DNA of 64,000 bases. It comes from Vibrio crassostreae (GTDB lineage Bacteria > Pseudomonadota > Gammaproteobacteria > Enterobacterales > Vibrionaceae). The notes under the pieces were generated by a model. The model was not told the origin of the DNA. It saw nothing but the letters and a program-made list of their open reading frames with translations, and did no database searches. Shown here piece after piece: positions 31,913-39,848 of this stretch. Position numbers and translations under genes: made by a program. The stretch covers positions 1 to 64,000 of the forward strand of contig NZ_AP025479.1 in assembly GCF_024347415.1 (NCBI RefSeq), written 5' to 3'. Position 1 is the stretch's first letter; each line of letters starts with the position of its first letter.

Positions 31913-33319
31913 TCAGTTCCCATAAGCTTGCGCAGGTTTGGTGGTCGTGCTGATTTCATTTGTGCTTTGCAGCGCGGTTTTTCTCTGCGAATCAATCAGT
32001 TGATTGCGTTTGTTGAGCGCTTCAATGGCTTTATCGGCAAGCCCCGCGGTAAAGCGTTTGGCGTTATCGATATCACGAGTGATGAGGGCGATGTCATCCT
32101 GGCTGTTGTTGGTGTTGGCTAAGGATTGGCTGGCAACATTTAACATGCTCACGAGGTACTGATTAAGCAGCTCCACCGCTATCATTCGCGAGTAGTTGCT
32201 GGTATCGGGGGGTTGCTTGGCGGATAAGTCGTCAATAAAGAACTTGAGTACCGGCGTTTGAATCAGCTCCAGAAAGCCCTCTTGTTGACGCGTGAGTCTT
32301 TGGTCGGTGGCTATCTTTTGCAGTATCGAGTCCAGTTGTTTGCGTATCTGGTTTTGAATCCCGTTGGCTTGAGTGATGGAGAGGTTATTGCGCTTGGTAA
32401 TGGTAATGCACGCATCAGGGGCTGTTTTGCGACACTGATAAACGTCAGACTTGCCCCCTTCGAGCAAGACATTGACCAGATTGTTGTTGTCGGTCAAAAG
32501 GCTAGGGTAGTAACGCGGGTTGCCGTCTTTGTCGTACACGTAAGTGCCTGACAAGCTCATCATAAATTGCGCTAGATTTTTGTCGGAGGACAAAAAAGCG
32601 TTATTCATGATCGCAGACCAGACCACGTTGTGATGGGTTTGGGTCATATCTTTTAGCGCTGGATCCTTTTTGGCGTTCGCTAATTGACCGGCCGCTTTGC
32701 CTCCTGCGCCACATTCCTGCTGACCTTGCACCCAATCCGAGAAGGCATTGTTTTGTGTGCCGAGGGCCGCGCAGACGTGCTTTTTGGTGGCGGGCAAAGC
32801 AAAGGCGGCCAGTCCACCGATGGACGCTTGCGCGGCTTCACAAGAGTTCACCGATTGATTGAGATATTTGTCGAGCCTGGCTTGGAGATTATCCAGGTTT
32901 TGTTTGAGCTGCGGCGCCCAGGTTTGCAGGGCTAAATTGACAATAAAAGGAGGAGCATTATGAATAATCGCTTTGCCCAGTTTCACCAGTTGGTCTGAGC
33001 TGATGTGTGAAAATCCTCCCATAAACATATCAATGCCAGAGCATCCCGTACTGATTGAAGGGACCGTGACGCTGACCAATTGTGCATCGACAATTTGATT
33101 ACGCACAAACAAACTGCCACCGGTGTAGTAGTTGGCCGACTGCCCTTGGTAAGCCGTTGGGTTTGAGACGTTGGCGTTATACCCTGAGTTATCAAAAAAA
33201 CGCGCCAGTGAGTGGTTGGTGTCGGCGTGGCTAGCGCTTGATAAGCTGATAAGAACGAAAGGAATAACTCGCTTATGCACCGAAACGGTGGATAAGTGGT
33301 GGAAAAGTGATCGCTTCAT
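31913..33319 (-). CDS. traH: TraH, F-type conjugation channel protein
   Basis: The 468-residue protein has an N-terminal signal segment ('VIPFVLISLSSASHA'). It then has the TraH signature 'YYTGGSLFVRNQIVDAQLVS' with 'PSISTGCSGIDMFMGGFSHI', and C-terminal coiled-coil stretches. F TraH (458 residues) is a periplasmic or outer-membrane-associated component needed for pilus extension. It overlaps trbB by 4 bases. Cys residues agree with folding by the neighbouring thiol enzyme TrbB. Confidence 0.94.
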   Translation of the reverse strand: MKRSLFHHLSTVSVHKRVIPFVLISLSSASHADTNHSLARFFDNSGYNANVSNPTAYQGQSANYYTGGSLFVRNQIVDAQLVSVTVPSISTGCSGIDMFMGGFSHISSDQLVKLGKAIIHNAPPFIVNLALQTWAPQLKQNLDNLQARLDKYLNQSVNSCEAAQASIGGLAAFALPATKKHVCAALGTQNNAFSDWVQGQQECGAGGKAAGQLANAKKDPALKDMTQTHHNVVWSAIMNNAFLSSDKNLAQFMMSLSGTYVYDKDGNPRYYPSLLTDNNNLVNVLLEGGKSDVYQCRKTAPDACITITKRNNLSITQANGIQNQIRKQLDSILQKIATDQRLTRQQEGFLELIQTPVLKFFIDDLSAKQPPDTSNYSRMIAVELLNQYLVSMLNVASQSLANTNNSQDDIALITRDIDNAKRFTAGLADKAIEALNKRNQLIDSQRKTALQSTNEISTTTKPAQAYGN

Positions 33320-33729
33320 TGCAGCGCCTCCTGCACACGCGGATCGTTAAGGGCGTTCTGAATGCTATGAGCCAGCGTGCTTTCTGGGACGTCTCCAATG
33401 CTCAGACGTGAGAATTTACGGCTGTTGACGTTCATTAAAAAGGTCGCAGGCATGACCGTTTTCCTCTGGCCTGGAAAAAAGGTTTTGCCTATCTCTGGTG
33501 TGACAGGAATAGGGACCTCAAACCCTAGAATGCCTGGACCATCAACAGAGAAGGCGTAAACCGGTAATTGAAATCGTTCGCCAAGGCGAGTGATTTTAGG
33601 AGCTGTCTTATGGCAGTACGGGCAGGTGCTTTCAAAAAAGAACACCAGGGCATATTGGTTTTGCATAGCAGCATGTGCGGTGGTTGCATGAATCAAAAAA
33701 GCCAGCACAAGGGTACGAAAAAATGGCAT
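33316..33729 (-). CDS. trbB: TrbB-like thioredoxin-fold protein
   Basis: The 137-residue exported protein has a signal peptide (residues 1-20, ending THAA) and a thioredoxin active site CPYC in 'FFESTCPYCHKTAPKI', with the cis-Pro region near 'VMPATFLMN'. TrbB of F (179 residues) acts as a disulphide isomerase for Cys-rich transfer proteins such as TraN, TraU and TraH. The copy is shorter than F TrbB at the N-terminus but keeps the whole fold. It overlaps traH. Confidence 0.85.
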   Translation of the reverse strand: MPFFRTLVLAFLIHATTAHAAMQNQYALVFFFESTCPYCHKTAPKITRLGERFQLPVYAFSVDGPGILGFEVPIPVTPEIGKTFFPGQRKTVMPATFLMNVNSRKFSRLSIGDVPESTLAHSIQNALNDPRVQEALQ

Positions 33730-33804
33730 AGCGCCTCCTGACGTTTTAGGAAGAAATAAAAGAGAGTGAACATCCTTTAAGAGAGCGGCATGGACGAAGT
33801 TGCT

Positions 33805-34590
33805 TTAAAAATCCGATTGCTCAAAATTGGTGGCGACGTTGTAAAAGCGTCCAATTAAATCATTTTGGCTTATCCAGCCGTACGCCAGTGGCTTCATCTC
33901 TCCAGTGCTTGGCTGCACCAAAATTAAGGCGGGCGTAAAAGGCACCGAGACTTTGCCTTGATTGTGGCGGTTTTCTTTGAGGTGAGTGATGAAGGTTCCG
34001 TCATTACTGATCCCAAGGAGCTCAAAATGGTATCGGTCAGCAAACGCTTGAATGGATGGGGCGAGTTGCTGGCTCAGTGTATCTTCCCCGTCATAGACAA
34101 AGAAAAAGCCCCATCCGTCTTGCTTCATATTTTCAACCGCCGCGGTTTTCTTTTTCTCCTCTAACTCTAAATACACCTGTCTTGCTGCTTGCTCGGTCGG
34201 ATGGTCTTTGGTGTAAGAAAACTCCGGTCTTTCGAGCAGCAGCGCTTTAAAGGTCATGCCCAATTGGTCGGTTTGGTCCGTGATAAAATGATTTAACGCT
34301 AAAAATTTCGCGAGCTTGTCTTTATCTTTGGGATGAAGGGCGGCGTCGTTTTGCGCCTCAATATGCACGGAGTGAAACCAGTCCATCTGTTCGGTGGCCG
34401 ATAAGGTTTTAGGGCTTGATACGGTGGTTTGCGTGTTGCTTGGTAGCGGCTTAGGTTTGGGTTTGTCGGGCCTTGCCTTAGGCTCGTTGTACCATCGCCA
34501 CCCTAGAGGGGTTTCATGAGCCAGAGTGGGTGGGAGGTGGGCAAGCAGCGTTAGGGTAATGACGCAAAGCAGTGTTTTATTCATCATCAT
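33805..34590 (-). CDS. traF: TraF, periplasmic transfer protein
   Basis: The 261-residue protein has three possible Met starts, a signal peptide ('LLCVITLTLLAHLPPTLA') and the typical TraF start of the mature part, 'GWRWYNEP'. The C-terminal thioredoxin-like fold ('WGFFFVYDGEDTLSQQLAPS', 'VPFTPALILVQPSTGEMKPL') lacks a CxxC, as in F TraF. It works with TraH and TrbB in channel assembly. A relic of another traF start lies at 35.13-35.21 kb. Confidence 0.92.
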   Translation of the reverse strand: MMMNKTLLCVITLTLLAHLPPTLAHETPLGWRWYNEPKARPDKPKPKPLPSNTQTTVSSPKTLSATEQMDWFHSVHIEAQNDAALHPKDKDKLAKFLALNHFITDQTDQLGMTFKALLLERPEFSYTKDHPTEQAARQVYLELEEKKKTAAVENMKQDGWGFFFVYDGEDTLSQQLAPSIQAFADRYHFELLGISNDGTFITHLKENRHNQGKVSVPFTPALILVQPSTGEMKPLAYGWISQNDLIGRFYNVATNFEQSDF

Positions 34591-34617
34591 AGACCTTGGT
34601 TAAGTGAGATAAAGCGA

Positions 34618-34926
34618 TTATGAGGTTAAACACTTGGGTCTTTCGCGTAAGTGGCGCATCTGCTGTGGGGATGGATTGCGCAACGTGAGTAAGTATTGAA
34701 GGTATTTATCGTGCAGCAAAGCGTGGTGTTTCGACCAGATGCCTTGCTCACTGCTAAAGTAGTGGGTCTGCTTCTCAATGTTCTCTATCAGCTCTCGATA
34801 TTCATCCAGCCTTTTCGTGATGTCGGGATAGCGGTCAAGCTGTTTGATGTGTATCACGTCACTTGGAATGAGTCGTAAAAGCGTCAAGGTGTCGAGCAAA
34901 AAAGTTTGAAAGGGTTTGATAAACAT
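34618..34926 (-). CDS. Hypothetical 102-aa protein between traN and traF
   Basis: Met at 34926 (MFIKPFQTFLLDTLTLLRL) with AAGGACAT upstream is the likely start. An N-terminal amphipathic or hydrophobic helix is followed by a charged coiled-coil-like part ('LDEYRELIENIEKQTHYF') and a basic end. It occupies the place where F has small trb genes, but no match to TrbA, TrbJ or TraQ is seen. It could be a small membrane-associated assembly factor. Confidence 0.5.
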   Translation of the reverse strand: MFIKPFQTFLLDTLTLLRLIPSDVIHIKQLDRYPDITKRLDEYRELIENIEKQTHYFSSEQGIWSKHHALLHDKYLQYLLTLRNPSPQQMRHLRERPKCLTS

Positions 34927-35129
34927 AACGATGTCCTTCCTGGTCATTGAGGTGTGTATGTTAAATAGGATTAAAGGGACGAAAAATACAAAAAGTTACA
35001 CACTATCGTATTGCTGCAGCTTTCGAAATTGGGCGTTTAATGAATAGGGATATTTATACCGCAGAGGCTCTTATGAAAAAACAACTATAGGGGAGTGAAG
35101 CAAAGCTGTGAAAGTTTGAGGCGGAGGCG

Positions 35130-35206
35130 CTGGGTGAAGGTGAGTCAGCAGCGCCAGGGTAATGACACCAAGCAGTGTTTTTTCATCATCATAGACCTTG
35201 GTTCAG
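35130..35206 (-). pseudogene. Relic of a second traF 5' end
   Basis: The 77 bases match the traF start region at 34535-34605, including the leader with AACCAAGGTCTATGATGATG on the minus strand. One base is missing after the third ATG codon, so the frame breaks after about 15 codons. It lies directly behind traN, where traF would follow in F. It is likely the scar of a recombination that inserted the 102-aa gene and a second traF. The rest of 34948-35129 holds nothing clear. Confidence 0.65.
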
Positions 35207-35215
35207 TCGAGGTGG

Positions 35216-36943
35216 TTATCCGCCCGTGGCACTTTGAAGTCGTTTCTTGATTTCATCAAAGTTGGGGAGGTTGGTGTTGGCTCGCATTTCTGGGTAGAAC
35301 TCTTTAAAATCAATGTGCTTAAAGTTGATTTGACCCAGTTCTTCGGGAGTAATGGCGGCGCAGGTGGGATTTTTTGCACTGCCTAACCGTTTACCCAGTT
35401 GCTGAATAGAGCCTTGCTCTTGAATGATTTTGGCTAGCTTGTTGTCGTAAACGCAGTAACTGCGCTTTTTACGTGTGCAGACACCCAGCACTTTCTTGGC
35501 GCAGTATTGCCCCACGTACAGGGTTAAGCCTTTCTCTTTGGCTTTCCCCAACGCTTCTTCCGCTTCGCTGCATTTCGCTCCCAATCCTTGCCCCCATCCT
35601 GAGTCTTTACAACAATCGTTAAAACCCGCGAGTTTCTTATTGCACTTCATCGGTTTACCCGTGAATATTTTGGGTGGGTCTCCGATGTCTTTCACGGCTT
35701 CGGCAAGCCCTGCTAAGGCCGCAACGGACTTATCAAAATGGCTGTTCAGTTTGGGCGCCTCCACGTAGCACTCTCCGTCAAGACAGAAGGAGTGCTCACC
35801 ACATTGCAGGTCAGTGGCTCGGCATGTCTTCTCAGCACAGCTCTTTGTGACCTCTTGCTCAATGCACACCCCATTTTGCTTAAGGCGGCAATGTTGAGTT
35901 TGAGTCGTACAGTCTTTCGGAAGAGCTGCGCAGGTATCCGGTCGGTCACACTGATGGTTGACCCGATATTTCCAGCAATCGAGCGTGGTCGGAATACCAT
36001 TAATGGTGCGGGTGGCTCGACCTTCAATGCATTGCTGATGAGTGACATTGCACGAGTTCATCAGGCTGCATTGTGTTCGCCAGGTCATGGTGTTCTTGAT
36101 GCAGTTCCCGCCGGATAAGGTGAACCCGTTTGAGCAGCTTAGCGTGGCTTTTTTCGTTTGTGTGGTGGGTCGACAAATCTGGTAGCGTTTATACCAGGAT
36201 TCGCTACCTTTCCAGGTAATGTGGTCGGCCTGTTTTAAATCGCCAAGCGTGTAGCCTTGGTTGGGAGAGACAACCTTCCCATCCCAGAAATACGTGGTAT
36301 CTGACCCTGAAAACACTCTTGTTCCCCCCGTTTGCCTCACGTAATTGTGATTATCGTGTCGGCATTGTGAGAGAGGGCGTTGGCAATTATCCCCTTGCTT
36401 TGTCCAGCCCGTAGGGCAGCGGTAGGTGACATGGCCAGTAACCACGGTGGCAACGGGGACTTTTGTACAAGGCACATTGTTATTCGTTGGACGATGACAC
36501 TGTTTAGGAATGTGTTCGATAAGGCACTGGGAGCCGCTATCACAATCCACATAGGCATTTGAGAGGCCGTGAGTGATTTCAAAAGCATTCTCTTGGCCAA
36601 GTAAGGCGAAGCGCATCGCCGGATCGCTTTTAACATCGGGGCGCCCTTTATTGAAATGGGTGTTGATGTCTTGAGCCCATTCATTGGTCATAAATTCTGT
36701 CCCTTTTTGTGCATTGATCTCACTGTCTGACAGTGTGGATTCTTTTGGACTGCGGATCTCTTTTCGACACGTGGCGTCTTTGCAATAGTCCTCGACATTG
36801 AGCGGAAGGGCATGAGGCGTGAGAGCTTGGTTTGCCGTTTTTTTCGCCCAATGAGCGCTCTCGGTAAAGGTGTGTTGTTCGCTGGCAAGCGAGATATTGG
36901 ATAAAAGACTGAGCGTGAGCGCAGTCCAAAGGTCAATGCGCAT
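35216..36943 (-). CDS. traN: TraN, outer-membrane mating-pair stabilisation protein
   Basis: The 575-residue protein has a signal peptide ('MRIDLWTALTLSLLSNISLA') and many Cys residues, mostly in the middle (e.g. 'CDRPDTCAALPKDCTTQTQH'), typical of TraN. The C-terminal block 'FNDCCKDSGWGQGLGAKCSE' is a family hallmark. F TraN has 602 residues and grips the recipient's outer membrane, often OmpA or another porin, which sets host preference. Met 36943 is chosen for the signal peptide. It ends just before the traF relic. Confidence 0.93.
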   Translation of the reverse strand: MRIDLWTALTLSLLSNISLASEQHTFTESAHWAKKTANQALTPHALPLNVEDYCKDATCRKEIRSPKESTLSDSEINAQKGTEFMTNEWAQDINTHFNKGRPDVKSDPAMRFALLGQENAFEITHGLSNAYVDCDSGSQCLIEHIPKQCHRPTNNNVPCTKVPVATVVTGHVTYRCPTGWTKQGDNCQRPLSQCRHDNHNYVRQTGGTRVFSGSDTTYFWDGKVVSPNQGYTLGDLKQADHITWKGSESWYKRYQICRPTTQTKKATLSCSNGFTLSGGNCIKNTMTWRTQCSLMNSCNVTHQQCIEGRATRTINGIPTTLDCWKYRVNHQCDRPDTCAALPKDCTTQTQHCRLKQNGVCIEQEVTKSCAEKTCRATDLQCGEHSFCLDGECYVEAPKLNSHFDKSVAALAGLAEAVKDIGDPPKIFTGKPMKCNKKLAGFNDCCKDSGWGQGLGAKCSEAEEALGKAKEKGLTLYVGQYCAKKVLGVCTRKKRSYCVYDNKLAKIIQEQGSIQQLGKRLGSAKNPTCAAITPEELGQINFKHIDFKEFYPEMRANTNLPNFDEIKKRLQSATGG

Positions 36944-36979
36944 ATAGAGCACCTCATCAAAAATTGGGGCGAGAGAGGG

Positions 36980-37693
36980 TTATTGGGAATAGAGCGTGCG
37001 CAGCAGCGGGTGAATGTTTTGCTGCGCATCCCCGGCAGCGAGGTAATCCAGAGCTTGGTAAAGTGAAATGTTGCCGTAAAGGATGTCGTAGTCACTGGCT
37101 TTGCAAGGCTGCTTAGGCAAGCAGCGGTTTTGTTTGACCGAAACAAAGGCCGGTACGTGGTGAATATCAAATTGCTTAAACCAATCGGGGCTGATGGAAA
37201 AGCCGCTTTGAATGGGCGCCTTATTGGGTGAGCGTATCAAGGCCTCGATCCGCTTGACCGTGGCCGGAAAACCTTCGGGTAAGACACCGCGTATCACCAG
37301 TGGCACGCCTAAGTGTTCACTTTGCATCAGAAGCTGTTTTAGCGCGGTCTTGGGCATGGTGAGTGACACAAACACCATTACCCCTTTGGGGGCTTGATCA
37401 GGGTGGCGCGTGGGCTTTTGTCTTTCCAGTAAGGGGGAAAGAGTCTCTTCTTTGACCAAGTCTTGAACGTTGCGGCTGAGCGTCAGCGCTTCTTCTCGAT
37501 AAGCCTGGGCTTTATTTTGTATGTCGTCAGTGGCCCCCGCCTTCGCCGCCTCCGGTTGTTGAGTCATTTTTTGCTCAAGCTTGGCAAAAGCTTTGAGCTC
37601 TTGCTCCGTGTAAGACTGGGTGGGTAACGCAATAAAAAAACACAGAAAAACAAGAGAGTGCCTAAAGGTGCTCTCAAAAGATGGCATGGTCAT
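36980..37693 (-). CDS. trbC: TrbC, F-type
   Basis: Met at 37693 with GAGG 5 bases upstream yields a 237-residue exported protein (signal 'HSLVFLCFFIALPTQSY'). The conserved TrbC core is present: 'GVMVFVSLTMPKTALKQLLM', 'LGVPLVIRGVLPEGFP' and 'FDIHHVPAFVSVKQNRCL'. F TrbC interacts with TraW and is needed for pilus assembly. Here it follows traU, whereas F has traW-traU-trbC-traN, so the order is conserved. Confidence 0.92.
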   Translation of the reverse strand: MTMPSFESTFRHSLVFLCFFIALPTQSYTEQELKAFAKLEQKMTQQPEAAKAGATDDIQNKAQAYREEALTLSRNVQDLVKEETLSPLLERQKPTRHPDQAPKGVMVFVSLTMPKTALKQLLMQSEHLGVPLVIRGVLPEGFPATVKRIEALIRSPNKAPIQSGFSISPDWFKQFDIHHVPAFVSVKQNRCLPKQPCKASDYDILYGNISLYQALDYLAAGDAQQNIHPLLRTLYSQ

Positions 37694-37706
37694 AGTAACC
37701 TCTTCA

Positions 37707-37937
37707 TTATGGCCGCTGAAAGGGTGGGTAGAGGGTGTGAGCGTTTTGGCAGCTGATTGACTGCCCCTGACGAGCATTGAGAGCGCGACAAAACGAGAAG
37801 CAAAACTGCGAGAGCGGGAAACAGCAGTAAATGTGCTTGTTGTTGGCGAGGTCTGTTTTTAAAAAATCGGTAAGGGAGTCAGGGTGACTGGTAATGAATA
37901 GGTCAGTCTCATTTTTGTGGATAGGAATGGGCATCAT
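37707..37937 (-). CDS. Possible 76-aa protein between traU and trbC
   Basis: A frame begins at 37937, ten bases after the traU stop, and ends 14 bases before the trbC start. The product (MMPIPIHKNETDLFITSHPD...) has a short hydrophobic Cys-containing stretch ('CCFPLSQFCFSFC') and no known relative. Its exact fit between two operon genes supports it, while its composition does not. Confidence 0.4.
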   Translation of the reverse strand: MMPIPIHKNETDLFITSHPDSLTDFLKTDLANNKHIYCCFPLSQFCFSFCRALNARQGQSISCQNAHTLYPPFQRP

Positions 37938-37946
37938 CGCGTCACC

Positions 37947-38957
37947 TTATAAAAAGACACAGTTGCGCTTTCGCCATTGTACAAAACCAAAGTTATCCCC
38001 TGTGACCGGATTGTCATGGCCGGCTTCCCAGAGCGTGGTCGTGGTGGTGTACGGGTGACACCAGGCGGCATCGGGAATAGGCCCCGACATTTGATACCGA
38101 TAACGAGATTTTGGCAAAATAGGATCGGGATATTGATAACAAATCGCGCCATCTTCGCCGCGCGTCTCCCAGATGATCCCTTGTCGATGCAGTTTGTAGT
38201 TAAGCTTTTGCATCAAGAGTGTCGCCGCCTGGATGGGCGTGTCTCGATAGTTGGTGGTGCCAGTAAGCGGATAGGCACTGCCCTGTGAGCCTAAACACCA
38301 AAATAACGCATCAATAGGTAAGGCTGCGTTAGTGGAGGTCAACATGGCTTCGGGCACACACGCAAGCTGAGCCACTAGGTTACCAAACAGTAACGCTTCG
38401 GGATTGAGAATGAGGGATAACTCATCGTCGTCCCAAAGTGGGTCAATTTCCGTCATGTAGGCAACATCAAACACATCTGTGGCCATGCAGGCGGTGGATT
38501 GCATCAGTTGCAGCCAATAAATGATGGGGTACTTATACCAATGGGCGTGATAAAAACCTCCGTCACTGCTGTCACTGTCACGAGCGGTCACGCGACCACC
38601 GATACGCTGAGTGTTGGCGCCTGACATTTGCACGCCCATGTTCACCATACAATAAGGGACGCGCGTGATATCGGTTAAGGCATAAGGCTCCCAATAGCCA
38701 ATGTTGATGCCGATTTGCACAAAGATAGGCGGCGGTTTCGGGCAATAAGAGATAGGCATTGTGGGGTTATTGGTGTCTGGATATTTGGACGGCATGACCG
38801 TGGATGAGCCTATGGTCATCGGGAACAAACAATCCCAACAAATATCGGTAATGGGGTTAATAAAACGGCTTTTACACGCCGCACTGGCTGCTAGGGTTGA
38901 TGGGGCAATAAAAACCAATAGGCAGCACAACAGTAAACGCAAGTGTCGTTGAGTCAT
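37947..38957 (-). CDS. traU: TraU, F-type channel assembly protein
   Basis: From Met 38957 (AAGGAC upstream) the 336-residue protein has a signal peptide ('LRLLLCCLLVFIAPSTLA'). It carries the TraU signature 'CWDCLFPMTIGSSTVMPS', with 'CPKPPPIFVQIGINIGYWEP' soon after. Many conserved Cys fit its need for disulphide enzymes. F TraU has 330 residues and acts in DNA transfer more than in pilus building. The frame is open upstream for 42 more codons that also read like a signal peptide (see findings). Confidence 0.95.
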   Translation of the reverse strand: MTQRHLRLLLCCLLVFIAPSTLAASAACKSRFINPITDICWDCLFPMTIGSSTVMPSKYPDTNNPTMPISYCPKPPPIFVQIGINIGYWEPYALTDITRVPYCMVNMGVQMSGANTQRIGGRVTARDSDSSDGGFYHAHWYKYPIIYWLQLMQSTACMATDVFDVAYMTEIDPLWDDDELSLILNPEALLFGNLVAQLACVPEAMLTSTNAALPIDALFWCLGSQGSAYPLTGTTNYRDTPIQAATLLMQKLNYKLHRQGIIWETRGEDGAICYQYPDPILPKSRYRYQMSGPIPDAAWCHPYTTTTTLWEAGHDNPVTGDNFGFVQWRKRNCVFL

Positions 38958-39116
38958 GGTGAGGTCCTTTTTCCACGCAGAGCGTGGGACTCCTTTTGTC
39001 TCGACAACAGGCTTCGCCACATTATCGCAGCCAAAAGCGAGCTTGGTTAATAGAAAAAGAAGTGATATTGGAAGCATGATCAAGGGGAGGCGCGCACTTC
39101 TAAGGCCATTTTATTA

Positions 39117-39848
39117 TCATTGCTCTACTTCCAAGGGCTGCAAACCCGATACGTTCACTTCATCGATGCGCCAGCGCGTGCCATCTTGATAGGCAATGGC
39201 CGGGACGTGAGTGATGTTAAGCGATTGGGTTAAGTGGCCTTGCTGCGCAAAATACATTCTTGCATCAAGTAAGGTCGCCATTTTATTCGGGCTGCCTCCC
39301 GTCAGCACCCACTTGATTGGCTTGGCGTTTTGATACTCGCTGGCGAACCTTCGTTGCTGCGCGTCTCTGGCATCAAAAAAGACCAACACCTTACTGAGCT
39401 CAAATAGAGGCAGAACGTCTTGACCGTCTACCTTTGGCCAAGTGCGGCTATCAAAGGGGTTCACTCTGGTGCCCGCTTTGGCAATCACGGCCCCCGTGGT
39501 GGGGGCGATGATGTCTTTAGGGAGAGTGATGCTTGGATCTACGTAAAAGGTGCGGGGATCGGTTGTGGTGGTTAAGCCTGCAACCGGCGGCGGGTTTTCA
39601 ATGCTTTGCAGGGCGCGCTCCGTGAATTCGTTTTGCATGTCCGCCAGTTTCCCACTGGCCTCAAACTGCCTAAGCCTTTGGTCAATCCACTCCAGCATGT
39701 CGATTTCACCGATAGGGAAGACCGGGGCGACTTGCCCCAGCGCTTTCCCGTGAGCGTTAAAAGTGGCCATGCCTGCTGCGAGGATAAAAGGCAGCAAACT
39801 AAGTGCTTGCCCCAATGGCTTGATTAAAGGCGTCAATGTCTTTGCCAT
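39117..39848 (-). CDS. traW: TraW, F-type
   Basis: The 243-residue protein starts at Met 39848 (MAKTLTPLIKPLGQ) and overlaps the traC end by 50 bases. A signal peptide (residues 10-34) precedes the TraW-typical 'LGQVAPVFPIGEIDMLEWI' and the C-terminal domain with 'FDARDAQQRRFA' and 'HVPAIAYQDGTRWRI'. TraW is a periplasmic partner of TrbC. F has trbI between traC and traW; no trbI is seen here. Confidence 0.93.
   Translation of the reverse strand: MAKTLTPLIKPLGQALSLLPFILAAGMATFNAHGKALGQVAPVFPIGEIDMLEWIDQRLRQFEASGKLADMQNEFTERALQSIENPPPVAGLTTTTDPRTFYVDPSITLPKDIIAPTTGAVIAKAGTRVNPFDSRTWPKVDGQDVLPLFELSKVLVFFDARDAQQRRFASEYQNAKPIKWVLTGGSPNKMATLLDARMYFAQQGHLTQSLNITHVPAIAYQDGTRWRIDEVNVSGLQPLEVEQ

Noticed and set aside
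36688..37170. Minus-strand 160-codon frame
   Set aside because: It overlaps traN and trbC in another frame; those genes are well supported.
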